From: Niabella drilacis
Lineage (GTDB): Bacteria > Bacteroidota > Bacteroidia > Chitinophagales > Chitinophagaceae
Direction of reading: 5' to 3'
Assembly (NCBI RefSeq): GCF_900101395.1
Contig: NZ_FMZO01000011.1
Location: forward strand, 28,880-92,879
DNA: 64,000 nt
This document shows positions 1 to 9,119 of the stretch, piece after piece. Under the pieces are notes generated by a model that saw nothing but the letters and a program-made list of their open reading frames with translations, was not told the origin of the DNA and made no database searches. The position numbers and the translations under genes were made by a program. The first letter of the stretch is position 1; every line of letters begins with the position of its first letter.

Positions 1-2648
1 ATATCCTGGGCGACAAGGAATATTCCATGCGCGTATGGCTGAAGCCGGACCGGATGCTGGCTTATAAGATCACCGCCAATGAAGTAATGGAAGCGCTCAG
101 CGATCAGAGTCTTGAAGCCTCTCCGGGCCGGCTGGGAGAAAGCTCCGGAAAAAAATCGCAGGCTTTTGAATATGTGCTAAAATATACCGGCCGGTATAAT
201 AAAAAAGAAGATTATGAGAACATTGTGCTGAAAGCTGGTCCCGACGGGCAATTGCTTCACCTGAAAGACATTGCCGATATAGAACTGGGCAGTGCTTTTT
301 ATAACATTTATTCAAAACTGAATGGAAGAACCTCCGCAGCTATTGTGATCAAACAATCCTATGGCAGTAATGCCAGCGAAGTGATTACGAACGTGAAGGA
401 GAAACTGAAGGAGATCGAGCAATCTTCCTTTCCCAGGGGGATGCATTATGAGCTGAGCTATGATGTATCCAGGTTCCTGGACGCTTCTATGGAAAAAGTA
501 GTGCATACGCTGGTAGAGGCTTTTATCCTGGTGGGGTTTGTGGTATTCCTGTTCCTGGGCGACTGGCGGTCTACGCTGATCCCGATCCTGGCTGTACCCA
601 TTTCACTGATCGGAACCTTCTTCTTTATGCAGTTCCTCGGCATCACGCTAAACCTGATCACATTGTTTGCACTGGTACTGGCGATCGGTATCGTGGTGGA
701 TGATGCCATCGTAGTAGTGGAAGCCGTGCATGCAAAAATGGAAAGCGAGGGGCTCAGTGCCAAAGCCGCTACCATGGCCGCGATGCATGAAATAGGCGGG
801 GCCATTATCGCCATCACCCTGATCATGGCTGCAGTATTCATCCCCATTGCGTTTATGTCGGGCCCGGTAGGTGTGTTCTACCGCCAGTTCTCGGTTACCA
901 TGGCAACCGCCATCATCCTTTCCGGTATCGTGGCGCTTACCTTCACCCCTGCAATGTGTGCCATGATCTTAAAAAATACACACGGCAGGAAGAAGAAGCA
1001 AACAGTAGTGAACCGCGCAATCGATGGCTTTAATAACTGGTTCAATAACCTGCAGGGCTGGTATAAAAAACTGGTATCGCTGATCGTGAACCGCCGTGTG
1101 GTCACCTTCCTTGTACTGGTGGTGTTTATTGCAGGTACCTGGGGGTTGAGCACCTCGGTGCCCTCCGGTTTTATACCGGGTGAGGACCAGGGTATGTTCT
1201 ACGCCATCATCGTTACACCACCCGGGTCCACACTGGAACGTACGGATGATGTAGCGGCGCAGTTGCAGAAGATCGCTTCCGGGATGGAAGACATCCAGTC
1301 CGTATCCACCACCGCAGGGTATGAAGTATTATCGGAAGGAACCGGATCCAATTCCGGAACCGTTCTCGTCAACCTTAAAGACTGGAGCGAGCGGAAGCAT
1401 TCCATGCAGGAGATCATGGAGGAGCTGGAAGAAAAGGCCAAAGGCATTAAGGGTGCCACACTGGAATTTTTTCCACCACCGGCAGTACCGGGTTATGGTG
1501 CAGCCGGGGGCTTTGAGCTGCGGTTGCTGGATAAGGCCGGTACCGGTGATTACAAGCTGATGGAGACCGTGAGCCGCGATTTTGTAAAAGAACTGAACAA
1601 GCGGCCGGAACTGCGTTCCGTCTTCACATTTTACAGCGCCAGCTTTCCGCAATACCAGCTGGCAGTGGATAACGACAAGGCCAAGCAAAAAGGGGTCTCC
1701 GTAGAAAACGCCCTGGATAACCTTTCTACGCTGGTAGGCAGCAACTATGAAACGGGATTCATCAAGTTTGACCGGCCTTATAAAGTAATGGTGCAGGCGC
1801 TGCCGCAGTACCGCCAGCTGCCGGAGGATGTGTTCAATTATTATGTAAAAAATGATCATGACGAGATGGTGCCGTATTCGGCCTTTATGACAATGAAGAA
1901 GACCTATGGACTATCGGAGATCACCCGGCATAATATGTACAATGCATCTGAGATCAGTGGAGGATCGGCACCCGGCGTTAGCAGCGGCACCGCTATTGAT
2001 GTGATCAACGAAGTAGCGAAGGAAAAACTGCCAAGAGGTTTTGGCATCGACTGGGCAGGTATTTCAAAAGATCAGACGCGGAGGGGTAATCAGGCCATCT
2101 ATATCTTCCTGATCTCCCTGGTATTCGTATACCTGGTATTATCGGCCCAGTACGAAAGTTTTGTACTACCGTTGCCTATCCTGCTTTCCTTGCCCATTGG
2201 CATCTTTGGCGCATTTTGTTTTTTGAAGATCTTCGGACTGGAAAACAATATCTATGCGCAGATCGCGATGGTTATGCTGATCGGTATCCTGGGTAAGAAT
2301 GCCGTGCTCATCGTGGAATATGCCGTACAACGGCACCGCGACGGTTATTCACCGGCACAGGCGGCTATTGAGGGGGCTGCGGCACGGCTGCGCCCGATAT
2401 TGATGACCTCTTTTGCCTTTATCGCCGGCGTTATCCCGCTGATGGTGGCTACCGGGCCGGGAGCCATCGCCAATCATACCATCGGGTCAGCAGCAGCGGG
2501 GGGGATGTTATTTGGTACCATCTTCGGCGTGCTTATTATACCCGGGCTGTACTACATTTTTGCCCGTATATCAGAGCGGCATATCCTGGTGGAAGACGAA
2601 GAAGAAAATCCGTTAACAGAAGAAATTGATCATCATGAACAACATTAA
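1..2648 (+). CDS. RND efflux permease, HAE1/AcrB type (5' truncated by window edge)
   Basis: Inner membrane proton-driven multidrug efflux pump subunit. The frame is open from base 3; residues before the first ATG (27) already match the family motif around YSMRVWLKPD, which sits near residue 180 of AcrB. Roughly 180 N-terminal residues including TM1 therefore lie upstream, and 27 is not the real start. Visible are the central TM block with the GIVVDDAIVVVEAV motif (Asp pair of the proton relay), a second periplasmic loop, and the C-terminal TM block with LIGILGKNAVLIVEYA. The C-terminus is charged and acidic. It overlaps the outer membrane channel gene by 14 bp, so the two are co-expressed; the periplasmic adaptor is expected upstream. 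Substrate cannot be told from sequence. Confidence 0.95.
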   Translation, partial: ILGDKEYSMRVWLKPDRMLAYKITANEVMEALSDQSLEASPGRLGESSGKKSQAFEYVLKYTGRYNKKEDYENIVLKAGPDGQLLHLKDIADIELGSAFYNIYSKLNGRTSAAIVIKQSYGSNASEVITNVKEKLKEIEQSSFPRGMHYELSYDVSRFLDASMEKVVHTLVEAFILVGFVVFLFLGDWRSTLIPILAVPISLIGTFFFMQFLGITLNLITLFALVLAIGIVVDDAIVVVEAVHAKMESEGLSAKAATMAAMHEIGGAIIAITLIMAAVFIPIAFMSGPVGVFYRQFSVTMATAIILSGIVALTFTPAMCAMILKNTHGRKKKQTVVNRAIDGFNNWFNNLQGWYKKLVSLIVNRRVVTFLVLVVFIAGTWGLSTSVPSGFIPGEDQGMFYAIIVTPPGSTLERTDDVAAQLQKIASGMEDIQSVSTTAGYEVLSEGTGSNSGTVLVNLKDWSERKHSMQEIMEELEEKAKGIKGATLEFFPPPAVPGYGAAGGFELRLLDKAGTGDYKLMETVSRDFVKELNKRPELRSVFTFYSASFPQYQLAVDNDKAKQKGVSVENALDNLSTLVGSNYETGFIKFDRPYKVMVQALPQYRQLPEDVFNYYVKNDHDEMVPYSAFMTMKKTYGLSEITRHNMYNASEISGGSAPGVSSGTAIDVINEVAKEKLPRGFGIDWAGISKDQTRRGNQAIYIFLISLVFVYLVLSAQYESFVLPLPILLSLPIGIFGAFCFLKIFGLENNIYAQIAMVMLIGILGKNAVLIVEYAVQRHRDGYSPAQAAIEGAAARLRPILMTSFAFIAGVIPLMVATGPGAIANHTIGSAAAGGMLFGTIFGVLIIPGLYYIFARISERHILVEDEEENPLTEEIDHHEQH

Positions 2649-4071
2649 GCTCTACCTGACTGGTCTTGCAGTACTTGCCCTTACGGCCCTTGAAAGCTGT
2701 AAAGTACCGGCGATAGTGAATCACCAGGTAACAACGGCGCCCCCGGCAGCCTTCGAGGCGGAGCCGGCAGACACGCTGAACAGCGCATCCGTAAGATGGC
2801 AGGATTTTTTTTCCGATCCCTACCTGCTGAAACTGGTGGATACCGCGCTTGTCAATAACCAGGAGCTCCTGGGCACCCTGCAGGAGATCGAGATCGCCCG
2901 TAATGATATCCGGGTAAAAAAAGGAGAACTGTTACCCGGCGTAATGGCAAAGGCCGGAAGCGGAGTAGAAAAAGTAGGACGGTATACCAGCCAGGGAGCA
3001 GGGGATGCATCTACCGATATAGCCCCGGGAAAAGAAGTACCCGATATCCTGGCAGATCATGAGCTGGGACTCTATGCCACCTGGGAGGCCGATATCTGGA
3101 AAAAACTGCGCAATGGTAAAGAGGCAGCGGTAGACCGTTACCTGGCTACCGTTGAGGGAAAGAACTTTGTAGTAACCAACCTGATCGCCGAAATTGCAGA
3201 TACTTATTATGAGCTGCTGGGACTGGATAACCAGCTGGCCATAGTAAAGGAAAGCATACAGCTGCAGAAGAATGGTCTGGAAATTGTAAAAGTGCAGAAG
3301 GAGGCTGCAAGGGCTACTGAACTGGCCGTTAAAAAGTTTGAAGCGGAAGTACTCAATTCCCAGGCCCGGGAATACGAAATCCTGCAGCAAATAAAAGAAG
3401 GGGAGAACAAGATCAATTTCCTGCTGGGGCGCAATCCCCAGGCGGTGGAGCGGTCTTCTGGTGGCTTTCTTACCGCATTACCGCGGCAGGTGAGCACCGG
3501 TATCCCGTCGCAGTTGCTGGCCAACCGGCCGGATATCCGCCAGGCAGAGCGGGCACTGGCAGCAGCAAAGCTGGATGTAAAAATTGCCCGGGCGGCGTTT
3601 TATCCATCGCTGGATATCTCCGCCTCATTAGGATTGCAGGCGTTTAAGCCTTCCTACCTGGCCAGGTTGCCAGAATCTGTTCTGTTTTCCCTGGCGGGCG
3701 AGCTGGCCGGTCCGCTGATCAATAAGAATGCGATCAAAGCGGAGTTCGCCAGCGCCGATGCACGGCAGCAGCAGGCCCTGTATGAATACGAAAGGACCAT
3801 TTTAAATGCGGTCAGGGAGGTATCCAATGAGCTTTCCAACATCAGCAACCTGGAACAAAAATACCAGCTCAAGAACGGCGAAGTAAACGCATTGGCAAGA
3901 TCTATTACCGTATCCAATGAATTGTATAAAGCGGCAAGGGCCGACTACCTGGAAGTGCTGATGACCCAGCGGGACGCGCTGGAATCCCGGCTGGAGCTGG
4001 TGGAAACCCGGGAACAGCAGTTCAGCGCGGTTACTCATATCTACCGCGCCCTGGGCGGGGGATGGAAGTAA
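2635..4071 (+). CDS. TolC/OprM-type outer membrane efflux lipoprotein
   Basis: Outer membrane channel of the tripartite RND pump encoded just upstream. The protein is about 478 aa, with a lipoprotein signal whose lipobox ends at Cys22 (ALESC), followed by two outer-membrane-efflux repeats typical of the NodT/OprM family. The motif LLANRPDIRQAERAL around the middle is characteristic of these factors, and the C-terminal half has the repeated helical pattern ending in RALGGGWK. An in-frame TTG at 2626 would extend it by three residues. ATG 2635 is preferred because it gives a normal signal peptide, and it overlaps the permease stop, suggesting translational coupling. Confidence 0.93.
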   Translation: MNNIKLYLTGLAVLALTALESCKVPAIVNHQVTTAPPAAFEAEPADTLNSASVRWQDFFSDPYLLKLVDTALVNNQELLGTLQEIEIARNDIRVKKGELLPGVMAKAGSGVEKVGRYTSQGAGDASTDIAPGKEVPDILADHELGLYATWEADIWKKLRNGKEAAVDRYLATVEGKNFVVTNLIAEIADTYYELLGLDNQLAIVKESIQLQKNGLEIVKVQKEAARATELAVKKFEAEVLNSQAREYEILQQIKEGENKINFLLGRNPQAVERSSGGFLTALPRQVSTGIPSQLLANRPDIRQAERALAAAKLDVKIARAAFYPSLDISASLGLQAFKPSYLARLPESVLFSLAGELAGPLINKNAIKAEFASADARQQQALYEYERTILNAVREVSNELSNISNLEQKYQLKNGEVNALARSITVSNELYKAARADYLEVLMTQRDALESRLELVETREQQFSAVTHIYRALGGGWK

Positions 4072-4133
4072 TAATAAAAGAAACAAACTGTTGCGAAACT
4101 GAAGTTTATCACGTTTGTATATAAAACTGTCTT

Positions 4134-4832
4134 ATGCAAACAAAAAACATCAAAACTGCAGCGCTGCTTCTTTGTTTCTTTTTATTCCTTAATAGGACGG
4201 CGTATTCTCAAACAAGGATGGGAATCCAGGCGGGATTGAATGCAGCCTATGTGCAGGTAACGAATGGGACATCAGCGGTGAGCGGAAGCATTTTCCGGCC
4301 CGGGATCGGACTGCTGGCAGATATTCCGCTTGTTTCAAAGATCTATTTACGCCCCGCCCTGGCCTACTCCCGCAAAGGGTTCCGTCAGGATCATAGCTGG
4401 TTTGCAGGCCGGGACAACCAGCTGAGGGTAGCCGCGTCCTATATAGAAATGCCCCTTCCTTTAGTTTATAAACAAGAATTAGGCCCAGGAAAACTATTGG
4501 TGGGTGCGGGGCCTTATATTGCTTATGGAACAGGAGGGAGGTGGAGCACCAAATATGATATAACAGAAGAGGATATTGTGTTGAGCGAAAATCATGGGAG
4601 GGTCATCTTTAAAAAAGACATAACAGAAGGCGGCTTCAATAATTATCTGTATGGCCAACCCTGGGACTATGGAGCCTCCTTTTTGTTAGGATATGAATTT
4701 TTAAAGCGCTTCTGGCTCCAGGCCGGCTTTCAGCTTGGTACCGCTGATCTTAAACGGATGTACTCTGGCAAAGAACGGGATGGGACACTACAAAACCGGG
4801 AGGGGAGCATTAGTGTCGGTGTATATTTTTAA
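4134..4832 (+). CDS. Small outer membrane beta-barrel protein (porin-family / PorT-like)
   Basis: A 232-aa secreted protein with a clear signal peptide ending near YSQ (about residue 26). A run of alternating hydrophobic/aromatic strands with glycines (GIQAGLNAAYV, LLVGAGPYIAYG, ASFLLGYEF, FWLQAGFQLG) follows, and it ends in an aromatic residue, as in 8-stranded outer membrane barrels of Bacteroidota. No enzymatic motif is visible. It follows the efflux genes by 62 bp but is probably independent. Its stop codon overlaps the stop of the convergent glycosylase gene by 4 bp. Specific function unknown. Confidence 0.8.
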   Translation: MQTKNIKTAALLLCFFLFLNRTAYSQTRMGIQAGLNAAYVQVTNGTSAVSGSIFRPGIGLLADIPLVSKIYLRPALAYSRKGFRQDHSWFAGRDNQLRVAASYIEMPLPLVYKQELGPGKLLVGAGPYIAYGTGGRWSTKYDITEEDIVLSENHGRVIFKKDITEGGFNNYLYGQPWDYGASFLLGYEFLKRFWLQAGFQLGTADLKRMYSGKERDGTLQNREGSISVGVYF

Positions 4833-5434
4833 TCCGGTGTGGCATCCAGATATTGCCAGAGGTGCAGGCAGGCATAGGTACGGTAAGGCTTCCAGGCTTC
4901 CGTTATTGAAAGCACATCGGCCTCAAATGTTTTTTTATCCGTATAGCGGATATCGTAAAGCCTGCTGACGGCCTTTTGTAATCCCAGGTCGCCGATGGAA
5001 AATACATCTTCGCGTCCCAGTGAGAACATCAGCAGCATTTCTGCCGTCCATTTACCAACGCCCTTTATTTGTGTAATAAATTCGATAAAGGCTTCGTTGG
5101 TCAGCCGGTGAAGCTTTGCATCGGTAAGTTTGTGCTCTATAAAAAAGTGACAAACGTTTTTGATATAAATGGCTTTTGCATTGGAGAGGCCAATAGACCG
5201 CAGGGTATCGTGCGGAATATCCAGTATTTTCTGCGCGGTGGGCTTCTTACCATTAAACAGCTCCATGAACCGGTTGCGTATGACCGCAGCAACTTTTGTG
5301 CTCAGTTGCTGCCCCAGAATAGAGCCACATAAACGGAGCAATATATTCTGCCGCAATTGCAGGGAATGCAGGCCCTGTTCTTTGATGAGCTTTTTTAATA
5401 CCTTGTCTTTTGACAGATGTTTATGATACGCCAT
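4829..5434 (-). CDS. DNA-3-methyladenine glycosylase II-like (AlkA / HhH-GPD family)
   Basis: Base-excision repair glycosylase that removes alkylated bases. The 201-aa protein has the AlkA-family segment SILGQQLSTKVA (about residues 38-49), the helix-hairpin-helix with IKGVGKWTAEMLLMF (123-137) and the catalytic aspartate in SIGDLGLQ (Asp149). It lacks the extra N-terminal domain of E. coli AlkA and the iron-sulfur Cys cluster of EndoIII/MutY types, so it belongs to the compact AlkA group. It is convergent with the upstream barrel gene, with overlapping stop codons. The 1-kb spacer upstream is filled with repeats. Confidence 0.88.
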   Translation of the reverse strand: MAYHKHLSKDKVLKKLIKEQGLHSLQLRQNILLRLCGSILGQQLSTKVAAVIRNRFMELFNGKKPTAQKILDIPHDTLRSIGLSNAKAIYIKNVCHFFIEHKLTDAKLHRLTNEAFIEFITQIKGVGKWTAEMLLMFSLGREDVFSIGDLGLQKAVSRLYDIRYTDKKTFEADVLSITEAWKPYRTYACLHLWQYLDATPD

Positions 5435-5581
5435 GGAATAAAGTTAAAAATAATCTTTTGACGAAATCTGAAAATTTGAAAATGGATGGTGAAGTTTTAG
5501 CAGGGGGGATTGATGATCGATGATCATGGAACAGCGGGCATGAGCTTGAGCGTTAAGCCGGGAATAGTTTGAAGATTTGAA
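5435..5581. other. Intergenic stretch left of the MITE-like element
   Basis: No credible gene. It contains the dispersed low-complexity motif CTGAAAATTTGAAAATGGATGG (here 5469-5490), which has relatives at about 19200-19235 and 54965-54990. It is followed by GATGATCGATGATCATGG. The short open frames here are by-products. Confidence 0.4.
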
Positions 5582-5923
5582 TCCCGAACGTTCGCATACG
5601 GGTCAGGTTAACTTTAACAGGATTCCAGGAACCTTTTAAGATCAAAGGGAAAACGGGTATATATAGACCTGGGTGCCACAGGCTCCGCATGTTTATAAAA
5701 TCGTAATCATAGAACAACCCGTTCCGCCCCTCGGGGTGCCACGTAACACGGGGCATCCTACGGAGCCTGATCCCAATAATGAAATATTGCTATAAACACG
5801 CTGCTCCATCCGGAGCACCTACCCCGGGATTGCCGGTAGCAATTTCTGCAGCTGTTCTTCATCTAACAGTATGGATCTTTAAGATAATGTTCCTTAACCT
5901 GACGCGCATGCGAAAGTTCGGGA
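5582..5923. mobile_element. MITE-like element with 30-bp terminal inverted repeats
   Basis: The 30 bp at 5582-5611 (starts TCCCGAACGTTCGCAT) and 5894-5923 (ends GCGAAAGTTCGGGA) are inverted copies matching at 27 of 30 positions. They bracket 342 bp with no credible gene. The interior holds internal palindromes of the type CATCCTACGGAGCCTGATCC and TGCTCCATCCGGAGCACC, a motif style common in intergenic repeats of Bacteroidota. No target-site duplication is obvious. No transposase is present, so movement would need one supplied from elsewhere. Confidence 0.6.
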
Positions 5924-5948
5924 GTGAAAATGCATCAGGCATGAAGCC

Positions 5949-6105
5949 GGATCTGACCAGTGTCAATAGTCGATCAATGCCGTTTCAGGTTTAACGTTCA
6001 AAGTCCCAGGTTAGATCTAACGTGAAACCTTAAACCTCCTCCAAATCCCGAAACTTCAGGGGAAACCTGAAACAAACATAGGAGCTATCATCTGTCAGTT
6101 TTCAG
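5949..6105. repeat. 157-bp direct repeat, copy 1
   Basis: Matches 6194-6350 with about five mismatches and no gap, at an offset of 245 bp. Each copy starts GGATCTGACCAGTGTCAATA, carries three versions of a CAGGTTTAACGTTCAAAG / CCTGAAAC style motif and ends in GGAGCTATCA-CTGTCAGTT. Non-coding. Confidence 0.9.
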
Positions 6106-6193
6106 CGTCCATTAAACAATATTCAACCACATTCAACAATGTTCCACCACATTAAACCAGTAACCCATCTGTGATCTTTAAGGGGTAAAAACG

Positions 6194-6350
6194 GGATCTG
6201 ACCAGTGTCAATAGTCAATCAATGCCGTTTCAGGTTTAACGTTCAAAGTTCCAGGTTAGATCTAACGTGAAACCTTAAACCTCCTCCAAACCCCGAAACT
6301 TCAGGGGAAACCTGAAACAAACATAGGAGCTATCAGCTGTCAGTTATCAG
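6194..6350. repeat. 157-bp direct repeat, copy 2
   Basis: Second copy of the repeat at 5949-6105. The 88 bp between copies are AC-rich with short internal repetition (CAACCACATTCAACAATGTT). The copies are close enough in sequence to suggest a recent local duplication or slippage. Confidence 0.9.
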
Positions 6351-6458
6351 TTTTGATCATCGGGAAGAACATAGTAATCATCAATAGAACATTGAGGCAC
6401 GCACAACGATCTAACGTTGAACCTGAAACCTGGAACAAAAGATAAGCGCGGATAACTG

Positions 6459-6908
6459 ATGACGATCATCTATTTTAATGACGATTTTTCTTTTTGCTTT
6501 AATAAGGAATCAATAGCTTCGCGGAAAATTCCTCCATTGTTTAAAAAGATCATGGCCTTGTTTTTCCTGATGACGTTTGCGATGCAAACGTTCAGCCAGG
6601 CAGTCATGATGATCGACTACCGGATCAACCGGCAGGCATATGCAAAGAATTGTGTCAACAAATTCCGTCCGAAAATGCACTGTAACGGGCATTGCCAGCT
6701 GATGAAGAAAATACAGGAGGAGGAACAAAAGAACCAGCAGAACCCGGAACGCAAGCTGGAATTCAAAAATGAGATCACCCTCTCGTCCAAATCTTTTTTT
6801 CCGGAACTCACCTTCTTTACCCGTACCCGTTCATCCGTTTATTGCAACAGGATCATTGGTACGGAGATCAAAAGGCCCCGTTCGGTCTTTCATCCCCCCG
6901 CTGCTTAG
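6459..6908 (+). CDS. Small secreted Cys-containing hypothetical protein of the MbnP locus
   Basis: Not a family I can name. From ATG 6459 it is 149 aa, but the first 26 residues do not look like a signal peptide. An in-frame TTG at 6537 gives a classic one (MFKKIMALFFLMTFAMQTFSQA) and may be the real start, leaving about 100 mature residues. The mature part has Cys residues in AKNCVNKF and in MHCNGHCQLMKK, a compact Cys/His cluster that could bind metal. It is followed by a charged Glu/Gln/Lys segment and a Phe/Arg-rich tail. It precedes the MbnP-MbnH-barrel genes in the same direction, which suggests a shared metal-related role (inference). Confidence 0.65.
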   Translation: MTIIYFNDDFSFCFNKESIASRKIPPLFKKIMALFFLMTFAMQTFSQAVMMIDYRINRQAYAKNCVNKFRPKMHCNGHCQLMKKIQEEEQKNQQNPERKLEFKNEITLSSKSFFPELTFFTRTRSSVYCNRIIGTEIKRPRSVFHPPAA

Positions 6909-7209
6909 TATCCTATTTCCTGAAACAGCGCAACAGCCGGTATCTGTCTGATCTTTTACAGATCCCGATGTTCATGAACACCTGGGATCGGCCAATAGCC
7001 GGACCGGTGTACCTTTTCTCCACTGAGCGTTTCAGGCGATCTTCCATATTATTTCTGTTTACATTTTCGGGAAACGGATATTGCACCGTATGTGTATTAC
7101 ACGCTGAGCGTTGCAACGTTTCCGGATGATTGTTTCATCTGTGCAGAAGCTGTGTAGCTGAAAATCAATTTCAGGTACCGGCATCAGGCATACTATTATC
7201 TTTTCCAAA
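6909..7209. other. Spacer before the MbnP-like gene
   Basis: About 300 bp without a convincing gene; a 95-aa frame (6842-7129) overlaps the preceding gene out of frame and looks random. A short inverted repeat CTGAAA-N5-TTTCAG lies at 7158-7174, some 36 bp before the ATG at 7210, and could be an operator. No clear TAnnTTTG element is seen. Confidence 0.3.
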
Positions 7210-8031
7210 ATGAAATTATTACATGCTTCTTTCTATACAGCCTTGTTTGCTGCCATTCTGTTATTAGCCTCCTGTTCCAAAGACCCCGTTGAACCGGTAT
7301 ATGACCAGGGCCAGCTGGCGCAGCTGTCCGTTGAGTTTGACAATATCGTAGGCGGACAAAAACTGGTACTGAATACCGGATCCTATACCAATGCATTGAA
7401 CCAGCAATACAACATACAGCTGCTGCAGTATTTTATCAGCAACATCCGGTTAAAAAAGGCCGATGGAACGGTCTATGCGGTCAACCAGGACAGCAGCTAT
7501 TTCCTCATCCGGCAGGATGCCCCGGAAACAAAGTACGCCCGGGTAAAGGTTCCTGAAGGGAACTATACTTCGCTCACCTTCACGCTGGGCGTTGACAGCC
7601 TGCGAAGCACGATGGATATTGGCAAACGCACGGGGGTACTGGATCCGGGTGCAGACAACCATGACGGAATGTACTGGGGCTGGAACAGCGGGTATATCTT
7701 CTTTAAAATGGAAGGGATCGCCCCGCAGGCACCCGAGGACCCGACCGGCCAGCACAAATTCCGGTATCATATCGGTGGCTTTGGAGGCTACAGCGCACCT
7801 ACCATCAATAACATCAAGGTCATTACGATCGACCTCACGGCAAGGGGTATTGCCCAGGTGCGTAAGGACCGCTCTGCCAATATCCACCTGATGGTTGATA
7901 TCTCAAAAGTGCTGAGCGGTACTACCAATGTAAGTTTTGCCAGCAACCCACAGGTGATGTTCAGCGAATACAGCGTCAACATCGCCAACAATTATGCAAA
8001 GATGTTTGTGCACGATCATACCGAAAATTAA
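7210..8031 (+). CDS. MbnP-like copper-binding lipoprotein
   Basis: A 273-aa lipoprotein (lipobox LLASC, Cys22). It has the features of the MbnP family: an early VEFDNIVGG strand, the block LGVDSLRSTMD, then GVLDPGADNHDGMYWGWNSGYIFFKMEG (residues 142-169) with Trp156 and Trp158, and a C-terminal HDH (268-270). Characterised MbnP proteins bind copper at a site that includes kynurenine, made from tryptophan by the partner MbnH. The next gene encodes a di-haem MbnH/MauG-type enzyme only 4 bp away, which strongly supports the call. Attachment to a membrane outside the cytoplasm is predicted. No methanobactin biosynthesis genes are nearby, as in many MbnPH-only loci. Confidence 0.82.
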   Translation: MKLLHASFYTALFAAILLLASCSKDPVEPVYDQGQLAQLSVEFDNIVGGQKLVLNTGSYTNALNQQYNIQLLQYFISNIRLKKADGTVYAVNQDSSYFLIRQDAPETKYARVKVPEGNYTSLTFTLGVDSLRSTMDIGKRTGVLDPGADNHDGMYWGWNSGYIFFKMEGIAPQAPEDPTGQHKFRYHIGGFGGYSAPTINNIKVITIDLTARGIAQVRKDRSANIHLMVDISKVLSGTTNVSFASNPQVMFSEYSVNIANNYAKMFVHDHTEN

Positions 8032-8035
8032 GAGC

Positions 8036-9085
8036 ATGAACCGGAAACATATTGCAGTGATCGTAACATTGATGGCACTGGTATTCGCCTGTTCACGCGG
8101 ACTTCCGGATGCCGGAAAAGGAACGGAACCGTTCGCCGGGTTTCAGCAGCCCGGTAACTTTCCTGCCCCGGCATATCACTTTGAAACCAACCCGGTAACA
8201 AAGGACGGATTTGAACTGGGCAGGAAGCTCTTCTATGAACCCCGCCTTTCCCGCAACAATACCATCAGTTGCGGAAGTTGCCACATCCAGTCGTCGGCCT
8301 TTACCCAGCATGGACATGACGTAAGTCATGGTATTGATGACCGCCTGGGAAAGCGGAACACGCCTCCCATCATGAACCTGGCATGGAGCCCGCTGTTGAT
8401 GTGGGACGGGGGCATCTTTGACCTGGACCTGCAGCCGGTGGCCCCTATAACCACCCATGAGGAAATGGATGAGACCGTGGCTAATGTAGTAGCCAAATTG
8501 CAGGCCATGCCTGAATACCGGGTCCTGTTTAAAAAAGCATTCGGAACGGAGCAGGTCAATACCGCCAATCTGATGAAGGCCCTTTCCCAGTTTATGCTGC
8601 TTTGCATCAGCAGCCGGTCAAAATATGACAGCGTAATGCGCCATGAAGGCGGGGCCGCTTTTACAGCAGACGAAGCCGCCGGCCGTGTACTCGTGATCCG
8701 GAATTGCGGTGGCTGTCATAAGGAGCCCCTGTTCACTGATGGCTCATTCCGCAATAATGGCATTGGCGTTGGGGGCAATGACGACCAGGGGCGCTATGCG
8801 GTAACCCTGCTGCCGGAGGACAAATATAAATTCAGGGTGCCTGGTCTGCGGAACCTGGCGTATACGGCGCCGTATATGCACGACGGCCGTTTTTATACAT
8901 TGGATGCGGTGCTGGATCATTATACAACGGGGGTAAAAGCAGGTCCCGGATTGGATCCGCTGCTTGCGGGGAACGGGCAACCGGGTATTCCGCTTACTGC
9001 GGAGCAACGCAAACAGATGCTGGCATTCCTGGCAACATTGAACGACAAGGCTTTTATTACAGACAAATTACTGGCGGAGCAATAG
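8036..9085 (+). CDS. Di-haem cytochrome c peroxidase family protein, MbnH-like
   Basis: A 349-aa lipoprotein-type protein (FAC, Cys19) with two c-type haem motifs, CGSCH (79-83) and CGGCH (224-228), in the CCP/MauG fold. FELGRKLFYEPRLSRNNTISC and KRNTPPIMNLAW are family signatures, and PYMHDGRF follows the second haem. In MbnH-type enzymes the haem pair oxidises a tryptophan of MbnP to kynurenine; simple peroxidase activity is the alternative. The 14 residues before the chosen ATG overlap the mbnP-like gene and lack signal character. Start 8036 is 4 bp after that stop and gives a normal signal, so the two are surely one operon. Confidence 0.85.
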   Translation: MNRKHIAVIVTLMALVFACSRGLPDAGKGTEPFAGFQQPGNFPAPAYHFETNPVTKDGFELGRKLFYEPRLSRNNTISCGSCHIQSSAFTQHGHDVSHGIDDRLGKRNTPPIMNLAWSPLLMWDGGIFDLDLQPVAPITTHEEMDETVANVVAKLQAMPEYRVLFKKAFGTEQVNTANLMKALSQFMLLCISSRSKYDSVMRHEGGAAFTADEAAGRVLVIRNCGGCHKEPLFTDGSFRNNGIGVGGNDDQGRYAVTLLPEDKYKFRVPGLRNLAYTAPYMHDGRFYTLDAVLDHYTTGVKAGPGLDPLLAGNGQPGIPLTAEQRKQMLAFLATLNDKAFITDKLLAEQ

Positions 9086-9119
9086 CGCCTGCCATCTGTC
9101 AAAAAAACAATAGATAGTA

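Noticed and set aside
5553..5994. Two short frames inside the MITE-like element
   Set aside because: They lie in inverted-repeat DNA on opposite strands and contain only repeat-derived sequence.
6842..7129. 95-residue frame before the MbnP-like gene
   Set aside because: It overlaps the preceding gene out of frame and has no recognisable features; a methanobactin-like precursor was considered, but there is no core peptide pattern and no mbnB/mbnC.
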